DNA of 64,000 nt from Chthonomonadales bacterium (GTDB lineage: Bacteria; Armatimonadota; Chthonomonadetes; Chthonomonadales; CAJBBX01), in assembly GCA_020849275.1 (NCBI GenBank), contig JADLGO010000067.1:119389-183388 (forward strand), read 5' to 3'. This document shows, in pieces, positions 18,571-26,297 of the stretch. The notes below the pieces were generated by a model, which worked only from the letters and a program-made list of their open reading frames with translations, made no database searches and was not told the origin of the DNA. Position numbers and translations under genes: made by a program. The number at the start of each line of letters is the position of its first letter. Positions within the stretch are counted from its first letter, which is position 1.

Positions 18571-18590
18571 AGCAGCGCCGAGCAGCGCCG
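18571..18590. repeat. Tandem 10-bp duplication
   Basis: AGCAGCGCCG is repeated exactly twice in direct succession, within the intergenic region that also carries the 27-bp repeats. Confidence 0.7.
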
Positions 18591-18795
18591 GCGGGCGATG
18601 GCTTAGCCGCCAGTTTGGTGGCGCTCGGGCCGCCTTCGCGTCGGCTGCCTGCATTCCGGTCACGCGCTTCATGCGCGGCAGGCGGGGCTCCGTCAGGCAG
18701 GATCGTTCCGCGCGGAGGCGGCGCGCGGTGCCGCGCGGACGGCCGCGCAGGGTTTGGCCGCGCGGCCATGGGCCGAGGCTCGAGACCGCGGCCCG

Positions 18796-19806
18796 TCAGC
18801 GCCGCGCGACGACGGCGCCCACGGCATCGGCCACTGCCCGCTCCACGGGGTCCAGTTGCTCGAACAGTCGACGCTCGCGCAGATCGAAGGAGCGGCGCGG
18901 CCGCTCTCCCGGCGCGCGTCGCGTTGAGCCGTTATGCAGGCACCAACCGGCCGCGCCGCCGTCCACGGCCCCGCGCAGGTCGCTCAGGAAGTCATCGCGC
19001 CCCGGCTGCCAGTCGCCATAGCCGCGCCGGAAGGGCTCCTGATAGTGCACCGGGGCCGTCCTGCCGAGCGCGCGCATCCAGGCCCGGTACTCGCGCGTCC
19101 TGACGGCCGTCTCTGCCGGCGAGCCGGCGGAGCGCGGGCGGTGTGGGCAGAGCAGGTCGACGCCGGCCGTCTCGATGTACTCGCGCATCTCGTCGCGCCC
19201 GATGTCGCCACCCTGCGAGGCGGTCGCGAGACGCCACGGATCCGCGCGCCGAAGCGCCGCGCGCACCTGTTTGAGCTCGTCGAACGAAACGAAGCGGCGG
19301 TCGCCGATGTTGCGCTCGTTGGCCATGTCCAGGTACCAGTTGCGGCGCGAGCGCAGGGCCGTCGCGAGCGTCGTCGCGGCGCGGCCCAGTGTCCCCGCAG
19401 TGCCGAGCACGGCGCGGCCCTCGGGATCGACGCCGCGGCACAGCGTGATGTCGACGACCATCCCGCGGCGGTCGCAGTCAGCCAGCAGCCTCCGGAGCCG
19501 GCCCATGTAGGGCTCGCGGGCGCGGCCTTCGCCGTCGACTGCCGAGGCATCCTCGCCGAACGCGTTCCAGGTAGCCCAGACGCGAACCCAGTTGAAGCCA
19601 CGGCGCCGCATGTCATCGAGGTCGGCGCGCACGACGGGGTCGCGCGCTCCGAGGGCGCCGTAGTAGCTCATGCCCAGCAGAAACGTGGGGCGTCCGCTCA
19701 GCGTGAACTGCGCGCCATCGACTCCAAGAACCGTGGCGGGGGGGCCGGCGGGGGCGAAGGCCGCGGCGAGACCGAACGCGGCGGCGCACAGGGTCATACG
19801 AGGCAT
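18796..19806 (-). CDS. Secreted GH5-like (clan GH-A) glycosidase
   Basis: A 336-residue protein with a signal peptide (TLCAAAFGLAAAFAPAG, about 4-20) and a TIM-barrel of clan GH-A type. The N163-E164 pair after a strand (YLDMANERNIG) is the expected acid/base, and E257 (PVHYQEPF) the likely nucleophile; the spacing of about 93 residues is normal. The N-terminal motif FNWVRVWATWNAF also fits cellulase-like enzymes. ATG 19806 has GGAGGG 9 bases upstream. It is divergent from the GH78 gene. The substrate is unknown; a beta-linked polysaccharide is inferred from the clan. Confidence 0.75.
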   Translation of the reverse strand: MPRMTLCAAAFGLAAAFAPAGPPATVLGVDGAQFTLSGRPTFLLGMSYYGALGARDPVVRADLDDMRRRGFNWVRVWATWNAFGEDASAVDGEGRAREPYMGRLRRLLADCDRRGMVVDITLCRGVDPEGRAVLGTAGTLGRAATTLATALRSRRNWYLDMANERNIGDRRFVSFDELKQVRAALRRADPWRLATASQGGDIGRDEMREYIETAGVDLLCPHRPRSAGSPAETAVRTREYRAWMRALGRTAPVHYQEPFRRGYGDWQPGRDDFLSDLRGAVDGGAAGWCLHNGSTRRAPGERPRRSFDLRERRLFEQLDPVERAVADAVGAVVARR

Positions 19807-20250
19807 GGCAAACGGCCCTCCGGGGTCCGCGTGGCGAACCGGCGCTGAGGGCCCGCCGGACATACCTTCGCCCGCCCGGCCGCCTATCCCTGCGCACACA
19901 GGACCCCTTCGGGCGGTTGGGCTCAGCGAAGCCGCGAACCCCTCGCTCCCCCCGTGGCCGGGGGCCTGTCGCCCTGGAGAGGGCCACCTCCTCCACCAGG
20001 CATGTGATGCGCTTCTGCTGCTCGCGGTCGACCAGCACCGACTCGAGGGCCATCGTCCGCTCCTGGCAGATCGGGGCACCATCACCGGCTGGCCCGACGC
20101 CCCCACTGTCAGCCACGATCGCAGTTCGTCGGCCCTGGCCAGGAGCTCAGACCTGTTACCCTCCCGGATACGCGCAGGACGCAGCTACCCGATTCGCGTA
20201 TATGCAAATGACCCGAACGCGCCGCCGTACGCGGCGTCACGAGGAGCGCT
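19807..20250. other. Divergent intergenic region between two secreted glycosidases
   Basis: 444 bases separating the minus-strand GH5-like and plus-strand GH78 genes. It must contain both promoters, but I see no convincing -35/-10 pair; GTATATGC near 20199 is a weak -10 candidate. A minus-strand frame (down from 20116) includes the plausible protein-like run ALESVLVDREQQKRITCLVE but then becomes Arg-rich, so it may be a gene remnant. A GAGGAG ribosome site at 20241-20246 belongs to the GH78 gene. Confidence 0.5.
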
Positions 20251-23025
20251 CTGATCTTTGCCATCGCCCTGTGCGCGGCGCTCGCCTCGCCCCCCGTGGC
20301 CGAGCGGCCCGGCACCCTCTACCCCTCTGCCCTGCGCTGCGAGCAGGCCCGCAATCCCCTCGGCATCGACGGGCCGCGGCCGCGGCTGAGCTGGCAGGTC
20401 CGTGGCGCGGCGCGCGGCGACCGGCAGACGGCCTACCGGGTGCTGGCCGCCTCCTCGCGCGCGCTGCTGCGCGAGGGGCGAGCCGACCGGTGGGACTCGG
20501 GCCGCGTTGCCGCCGCCGACACCCTCCTGCTGCCATACGACGGCAGGGCGCCGCGGCCCGGCGAGCGCGTCTGGTGGACGGTGCGTGTCTGGGACGCCGA
20601 AGGCCGGCCGTCGGCCTTCGCCCCTGCCGCGTGGTTCGAGATGGGCTTGATGGGCGCCGGCTGGCACGCGCGGTGGATCGGCGGCCCGCCGCCCGATGCC
20701 GGGGCCAACCCCTACGCCGAGCGCCCGGCGCCGCTTCTGCGCTCGGAGTTTCGCGTGGACGGGAAGGTTCGGCGCGCGCGCGCCTACGTCGCCGGCCTGG
20801 GCCTCTACGAGCTGCGCCTCAACGGCGCTCGCGTCGGCGACGCGATGCTCGATCCTCCCTGGACGAGCTACGCGCGGCGCGTGTTCTACGCATCCCACGA
20901 CGTCGGCGCCCTGCTTCGGCCTGGCGCCAACGCGGTCGGCGTCATCGTCGGGCGCGGATGGTACGACCCGTTGCCGCTGCGCATGTGGGGCTCGCTCGAT
21001 AGCCGCAAGCATCTGCGAGTAGGCGAGCCGTGCGCCGTGGTCCAGATCGAGGTGGAGTATGCCGACGGACGCACGCGGCGCGTAGTCAGCGACGGCACAT
21101 GGCGAGTTGCGGTGGGGCCGATCCGCCGCGATAGCCTCTACCTGGGCGAAAGTTACGATGCCCGCCTGGAGCGGCCCGGGTGGGATACCGGCGGGTTTGA
21201 CGACACGGGGTGGCGGGCGGCCCGCGTGCTCGCTCCCGAGATCGGCCCGCTCGAGGCACGGCCGATCCCGCCGATCCGCGTCACGGAGCGCCTTCGGCCG
21301 GTAGCCGTGACCGAGCCCTCGCCCGGAGTGTACGTGTTCGACATGGGTCGCAACCTGGGCGGGTTGGCGACGCTGCGCGTAAGCGGGCCGGCCGGCGCCC
21401 GCGTCACGATGCGCTTTGGCGAGCTGCTGCACCCCGACGGCACGCTCAACGTGCTCACCTCCTGCTGCGGCCAGATCAAGCCGGGGCGCGCCTCGGGAGG
21501 GCCCGGCGCGCCGGAGACCGCCTGTCAGACGGACACCTACGTGCTCCGCGGCGCGGGCCAGGAGGTGTACACGCCACGCTTCACCTTCCACGGCTTTCGG
21601 TACGTCGAGGTGACCGGCTATCCGGGCCGCCCACCGAGGGACGCCGTCGAGGCGCTCGCCATGCGAACCGACGTCGCGGTCGCGGGCGACTTCCGCTGCT
21701 CGAACGCGCGCCTCAATCGCATCCAGCGCATGGCGGTGAACACCTTTGCGAGCAACCTGTTCGGCGTTCAGTCGGACTGCCCGCACCGCGAGCGGCTCGG
21801 TTACGGAGGCGACATCGTGGCGACCGCGCGCGCCGTTATGGCGAACATGGACATGGGCGCGTTCTACGCCAAGTCGGCCCGCGACCTGGCCGATGCGGCC
21901 CGTCCGTCGGGCGCGATGACCGAGACGGCGCCGTTCGTCGGCATCGCCGACGGCGGCTACGGCTACGGCTCGGGACCGGTCGGCTGGGGCACCGCATTCC
22001 CGCTCCTCCAATGGCTGCTCTGGCAGCGCGGCGGCGACCGGCGACTGCTGGAGGAGTGCTGGCCGGCCACCCTGCGCTGGGTCGCCTTTCTCGAGAGCGT
22101 CGCGAGCGACGACGCGCTCGACCACGGCATCGGCGACCACGAGGGCCTGGCGCCGAAGGACGTTCCCCTCACGTCCACGGCCTTCTACCACGAGAACGCG
22201 CGCCTGGCCGCGCGCATCGCCCGCGCGCTCGGCCACCGCGCCGATGCCGCTCGGCTGGAGGCGCTGGCGGCACGCATCGCCGACGGCTTCGGCGCACGGT
22301 TCGTCGATCTCGTCACGGGCCGTTGCGGCGCTGGTACCCAGGCGTGCCAGGCGTTCACGCTCGCGCTCGGCCTGGCGCCGACAGGGGCCGAGCAGACGGT
22401 CCTCCGCCGCCTCGCGGCCGACATCGAGGGCCGCGATGGGGGGCGGCTCACCACCGGCATCTTCGGCACCCAGTACCTGCTGCGCGCGCTGAGCGACGGG
22501 GGCCGCGCCGACCTCGCTCTGCGCATCGTGGACGGCGACGCCTTCCCGGGTTGGGGCTACATGCTGACGCACGGCGCCACCACCATGTGGGAGCATTGGG
22601 CGCGAGAGGAGGACGTGTTCTCACACAACCACCCAATGTTTGGCTCCGTGAGCGAGTGGATGTTCGAGTGCGTGGCCGGCATCCGCCCCGCCGAGGACGC
22701 CGTCGGGTTCGACCGGATCGTGATTCGCCCGCGAGGGGTGCCCTGGCTCACGTCGCTGCGCGCCCACCACGATACCCCGCGCGGTCGGATCGCCATCGCC
22801 TGGCGCCGAGCCCGCGGCACGCTCGCGCTCGACCTTCAGGTGCCCGCGAACACGACCACCATGCTCTGGCTACCAACCGCCGACCCGGGCAGCGTCCGCG
22901 AGGGCGGGCGCGCGGCGGCCGGCGCCGAGGGTGTTCGCTTCCTGCGGGCGGAGCCCGGTTGGGCGGTGTACGCCCTGGGCTCCGGCTCCTATCACTTCCA
23001 GGCGGCGCCGCCCGCCGCTCCCTGA
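20251..23025 (+). CDS. Alpha-L-rhamnosidase (GH78), secreted
   Basis: About 924 residues with the full GH78 layout: N-terminal beta domains (RCEQARNPLGIDGPRPRLSW; GLGLYELRLNGARVGD), then the (alpha/alpha)6 catalytic domain with the family signature SDCPHRERLGYGGD (about 508-521, catalytic Glu in RER), then MWEHWAREEDVFSHNHPMFG and a C-terminal beta domain. It releases terminal L-rhamnose from plant or bacterial glycans. The first conventional start is GTG 20296, but the preceding in-frame codons from CTG 20251 encode a hydrophobic leader (LIFAIALCAALASPPVA) directly after a GAGGAG ribosome site, so I place the start there. A stop at 20209-20211 limits further extension. A frameshift near 20245 that joins an Arg-rich start at ATG 20208 is an alternative. 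The GH13 gene follows 49 bases downstream. Confidence 0.87.
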   Translation: MIFAIALCAALASPPVAERPGTLYPSALRCEQARNPLGIDGPRPRLSWQVRGAARGDRQTAYRVLAASSRALLREGRADRWDSGRVAAADTLLLPYDGRAPRPGERVWWTVRVWDAEGRPSAFAPAAWFEMGLMGAGWHARWIGGPPPDAGANPYAERPAPLLRSEFRVDGKVRRARAYVAGLGLYELRLNGARVGDAMLDPPWTSYARRVFYASHDVGALLRPGANAVGVIVGRGWYDPLPLRMWGSLDSRKHLRVGEPCAVVQIEVEYADGRTRRVVSDGTWRVAVGPIRRDSLYLGESYDARLERPGWDTGGFDDTGWRAARVLAPEIGPLEARPIPPIRVTERLRPVAVTEPSPGVYVFDMGRNLGGLATLRVSGPAGARVTMRFGELLHPDGTLNVLTSCCGQIKPGRASGGPGAPETACQTDTYVLRGAGQEVYTPRFTFHGFRYVEVTGYPGRPPRDAVEALAMRTDVAVAGDFRCSNARLNRIQRMAVNTFASNLFGVQSDCPHRERLGYGGDIVATARAVMANMDMGAFYAKSARDLADAARPSGAMTETAPFVGIADGGYGYGSGPVGWGTAFPLLQWLLWQRGGDRRLLEECWPATLRWVAFLESVASDDALDHGIGDHEGLAPKDVPLTSTAFYHENARLAARIARALGHRADAARLEALAARIADGFGARFVDLVTGRCGAGTQACQAFTLALGLAPTGAEQTVLRRLAADIEGRDGGRLTTGIFGTQYLLRALSDGGRADLALRIVDGDAFPGWGYMLTHGATTMWEHWAREEDVFSHNHPMFGSVSEWMFECVAGIRPAEDAVGFDRIVIRPRGVPWLTSLRAHHDTPRGRIAIAWRRARGTLALDLQVPANTTTMLWLPTADPGSVREGGRAAAGAEGVRFLRAEPGWAVYALGSGSYHFQAAPPAAP

Positions 23026-23074
23026 GCGCCGGCGCGCCGCCGGCCCCGAACGCACCCGACGAGGAGAATTCCGG

Positions 23075-26000
23075 ATGCTGCCAATCGCCGCACTTGCCCT
23101 GGCCGCCGCGCCCGCGCTCCCCGCGCCCATCGTCACCGTCGGCCTCGATGCCGCCACCGGCGCGCTGAGCCGACTCGCCTTCGACGGCGTCAACCGCGTC
23201 GTGCGCCCCGCGCAGGAGATCGGCATCCAGTGGGACGGCGGCGCGCTGCCGCCGCGTGACCAGTGGCGTACGGTGCGGGCGCGCTCGGCGGCCGGCCGGT
23301 GCGAGGCGGTCCTCGAGGCCGGCCCGTGGCGGATCTCGCTCACCAGCGTCGCCTCGGGCGCCACGGTGCGCCGCCGCGCCAAGCTGCGGTGGCTGGGGCC
23401 CGGCGGCGCTCGCGTTCGCGGCACCTGGCTGAGCACGCCGGTCCTGCGCCTCTCAGGCTCACCCAACGATGAGTACATCGTCCCCGGCAACTTCCCGGTC
23501 ACCCACCGTCGGTTCGATGCCTTGCGCGCCGGCGCCGAGACGCGCGAGGTCGGCTGGACGCGCGGCGACTACGCCGCTGTCGTTCTGCGCTCCCCCGCCA
23601 CGGCCGCCGCGCTGCTGGCCGGCTACGCCTTCGAGATGGACCAGGCGCGCGTCTCGGCACATGAGGAGGCCGACGGCGTGACCATCCGCCACACCTTCGA
23701 TACGGCCGCGCTGCTGCAGCCTGGCGGGACGCTGACCGTCGGCACGCAGGTGCTCCGGGCGGCTCGCGGCGACGAGCGACAGGTGATGACGGCCTTCGCC
23801 TCCCTGTCGGGCTCGCTCGGCAACGGCCCGCCGCGTGACCGGCCTGCCGAGGCGGACCGATGCGCCCTATACGAGGCCCACCCCTGGGGACGCCTCGAGA
23901 CGTGGTCACAGGGCGATCGCGGCAATCGGTACCCGCGCCTGGGGGCCCTGATGCCCTACTACCGTTCGCTGGGCATCACCACCCTCTGGCTCCTGCCGGT
24001 GAGTTGGCCGCCGCCCTGGGTCTACACGCTCCCGGCCTTCGACCGCGTCGCGCCCGAAAACGGCACGGCCGCCGAGCTCAAGGCCCTTGTCGAGAGCGCG
24101 CACGCCCACGACATGCGGATGCTGGTCGACCTGGTGACCTACGGCGTGCTTCCGAGCAGCGAGGAGGTGAAGCGCCTTCCGGACGACGCATGGTGCTACG
24201 ACGAGCAGGGCAAGCGGCAGATCGTGTGGGGCGGCGCCGTGCTGGCCGCCGACTGCGCCAACGCGGCGTGGCAGCGACGAATCGGTGAGGTCGCGGCCCA
24301 CTGGTCGCGCGATTTCGGTTTCGATGGTACGCGGCTCGACGTGGTCGGCTGGGGCCAGGCCCTCAACTGGCGCAACCCCCTGCGCGCCAACGCCAGCCTG
24401 GCCTTCGGCGGCCTGCAGCTCAACAAGGTGGTGCGCGACGCGATGCGGCGGCACAATCCGGCCGCGTTCACGCTCCCGGAGGGTGGCAAGCCGCTCGTCT
24501 TCCGTAACGCGGACATGATCTTCGACTACCCCCTCTATATGGCCATGCGCGACATGACGACCACTCCGGACCTGGACCTCTGGATCACGCGCGCCAGGGA
24601 GTGGTTGGAGTGGGAGCGGCACGCCTATCCGCGCAGCGGGCTTACCGGCCTGGTCCGCTTCCTCGAGAACCACGACACGGTGTCGGCGCCGGAGTTCTTC
24701 GGTGTTGGCCCATCCCAGGCGCTGATGGCCATCTGCTGCCTGATCCAGGGCACGCCGCTCGCCTACCAGGAGCAGGAGATCGGCTTCTCGCGCGACCTCG
24801 CGGCGTGGCTCGGCCTGCGCGCGCGCGAGCGCTGCTTCCGCTCCGGCGAGGCCGACTACCTGGCGGTGCGTTGTGACGTACCCGGCCTCTTCTGCTTCCT
24901 GCGCGTGGCGCCAGACGGCGCCGCCGTGGTAGCCGTTAACCTGACGGGCCGCGCGGTCGACGCGCGTCTGCATTGGCCGGGTCCGCTCGCCGGGCGGTTT
25001 CCCGTAGTGGTCGATGGCCTTGGGGGCGGCGCCGTTGCTTCGTCGACCGGGTCGGCGACCGTGCGCGTCGAGCCCTATCGGCCCCGCGTGCTGCTGCTGA
25101 AGCGGCGCCCGCAAGAGGTGCCGCCGACAGGGCCGGCGGCCATCACGCACAAGGAGACCATCGCGGCGATCCCCGCGGCGCCAGGCTCGACGGCGCGCGT
25201 CGAGGCGCCGTGGCAGGCCACGACCTGGTTCGTGGAGACTCCGGAGGGTCGGCTGGAGGATGCGTTCCGCACCTACGAAACGAAGCTGCGCCCCGGCGAG
25301 AGCCTCGTCGATGCGCTCCCGGTGCTGAGGAGGGCCTGGGAGCCGGTCTCGGGCGGTCTGCTGGACGGCGGCGACCGCGCGGTGGTCGGCCTGCGCTCGG
25401 CGGACGGCCGCGAGATCGCTGTGACGGTCGATGCGCGGCGCGTCCGCGACCTACGCATCGTGAACGCCGCCGGCGACGGACGCGCCGCGGCCATCCTTGT
25501 GGCGCCGCGGGAGGCCTTCTTGCCCGACGGCGCCGCGCCCGCGCTCGCCGACGCGCGCATGCAGGTCACGCCACAGTTCGTGCGCCTGCGCGGCGGAGGT
25601 ACCACGCTGACGCTCGCCCGAAGGCACGGGGGTGTTCCCGTGGAGTTGGCCGTGAATGGCGCGGCGGCTCCACTCGTGCAGCCGGGCGGCGACCTCTACA
25701 GCGACTTCGGCTTGTGGCCAGAGCGACGATTCGCCTCGGCCGACGGCGACACCAATCCGCGTCTCGATGTCGGACGCGATGGCGAGACCGTCACGGCCAC
25801 GTTCCGCGGCGTGCTCCGCGAGGGATCCTGGAACGGGGTGCAGACGTGCGGGACGCCTGGCCCGCCCGTGGCCTATCGCCTGACCTACGCGCTCGACGCG
25901 GCGGGGCGCCTGCGCGTGACGCTCGGCCTTACCCCCAGCACCACGCGCCCGGCGGCTGCCGCCTTCCTCGCCCTGCGGCTTCCACTGCTCGGAACCACAG

Positions 26001-26275
26001 GTTGGCGACGCGGGGACAGCTCCGGCGAGGCGGGCGCGCGGCCCGGCGAGCGTCAGGCCGCCGCACCTGGCGGCGGCACCGAGCCGCTGCTGGTGCGCTT
26101 CGGCGACGCGGCGCTGCGCGTCACGCCGACCGGCGCGCTCCAGAACCTGTTCCTGATCGACGAGTCGCCGGGACGCGCGCAGCTGTTCCTGGCACTGCTC
26201 GACGGACAGACCGTCGACCTGCCGGCGGGCGAGGAGCGGACGGCCGAGGTGACGATCGAGTCCACCACGCCGTAG
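23075..26275 (+). CDS. Large secreted GH13 alpha-amylase-family protein
   Basis: A 1066-residue protein: signal peptide (LPIAALALAAAPALPAPI), an N-terminal beta-rich region of about 230 residues, a GH13 barrel (about 265-620), and two or more C-terminal beta domains. Catalytic residues are visible: Asp in FDGTRLDVVGWG (about 415-426), Glu in FTLPEGGK (about 468) and Asp in FLENHDT (about 530). Conserved region I is atypical (VDLVTYG instead of D-x-V-x-N-H), so the subfamily and substrate are uncertain. ATG 23075 follows GAGGAG. It is probably cotranscribed with the GH78 gene. The length is about twice that of a simple amylase, and the C-terminal 400 residues are not recognised. Confidence 0.82.
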   Translation: MLPIAALALAAAPALPAPIVTVGLDAATGALSRLAFDGVNRVVRPAQEIGIQWDGGALPPRDQWRTVRARSAAGRCEAVLEAGPWRISLTSVASGATVRRRAKLRWLGPGGARVRGTWLSTPVLRLSGSPNDEYIVPGNFPVTHRRFDALRAGAETREVGWTRGDYAAVVLRSPATAAALLAGYAFEMDQARVSAHEEADGVTIRHTFDTAALLQPGGTLTVGTQVLRAARGDERQVMTAFASLSGSLGNGPPRDRPAEADRCALYEAHPWGRLETWSQGDRGNRYPRLGALMPYYRSLGITTLWLLPVSWPPPWVYTLPAFDRVAPENGTAAELKALVESAHAHDMRMLVDLVTYGVLPSSEEVKRLPDDAWCYDEQGKRQIVWGGAVLAADCANAAWQRRIGEVAAHWSRDFGFDGTRLDVVGWGQALNWRNPLRANASLAFGGLQLNKVVRDAMRRHNPAAFTLPEGGKPLVFRNADMIFDYPLYMAMRDMTTTPDLDLWITRAREWLEWERHAYPRSGLTGLVRFLENHDTVSAPEFFGVGPSQALMAICCLIQGTPLAYQEQEIGFSRDLAAWLGLRARERCFRSGEADYLAVRCDVPGLFCFLRVAPDGAAVVAVNLTGRAVDARLHWPGPLAGRFPVVVDGLGGGAVASSTGSATVRVEPYRPRVLLLKRRPQEVPPTGPAAITHKETIAAIPAAPGSTARVEAPWQATTWFVETPEGRLEDAFRTYETKLRPGESLVDALPVLRRAWEPVSGGLLDGGDRAVVGLRSADGREIAVTVDARRVRDLRIVNAAGDGRAAAILVAPREAFLPDGAAPALADARMQVTPQFVRLRGGGTTLTLARRHGGVPVELAVNGAAAPLVQPGGDLYSDFGLWPERRFASADGDTNPRLDVGRDGETVTATFRGVLREGSWNGVQTCGTPGPPVAYRLTYALDAAGRLRVTLGLTPSTTRPAAAAFLALRLPLLGTTGWRRGDSSGEAGARPGERQAAAPGGGTEPLLVRFGDAALRVTPTGALQNLFLIDESPGRAQLFLALLDGQTVDLPAGEERTAEVTIESTTP

Positions 26276-26277
26276 CG

Positions 26278-26297
26278 GCGGCCCTCAGTCAGGCCGC
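26278..26297. terminator. Hairpin at a convergent gene junction
   Basis: GCGGCC, an 8-base loop and GGCCGC lie between the stop of the plus-strand GH13 gene and the stop of the minus-strand GH2 gene, and include the latter's stop codon. The position suits a bidirectional terminator. No T tract is present. Confidence 0.35.

Larger units (their letters stand above)
18366..18795. other. Intergenic region with direct repeats and small hairpins
   Basis: 430 bases between two minus-strand genes. It holds the two 27-base repeats and the tandem 10-mer described separately, and a small hairpin (CGCCA, loop, TGGCG, near 18609-18625). Partial inverted similarity links CCGTTGGCC near 18466 to GGCCAACCG near 18552. 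The open frames across it have biased, Arg/Ala-rich composition and no ribosome sites, so I see no gene. Confidence 0.55.

Noticed and set aside
18437..18590. CRISPR-like repeat array
   Set aside because: Only two copies with a 35-base gap, no further units and no cas genes in the window.
19613..20116. 167-codon minus-strand frame upstream of the GH5-like gene
   Set aside because: Only a short part looks protein-like; the rest is Arg-rich and runs antisense or out of frame into the GH5-like gene. At most a remnant.
20185..22596. 803-codon open frame on the minus strand
   Set aside because: Antisense to the GH78 gene, which has clear family motifs; no ribosome site.
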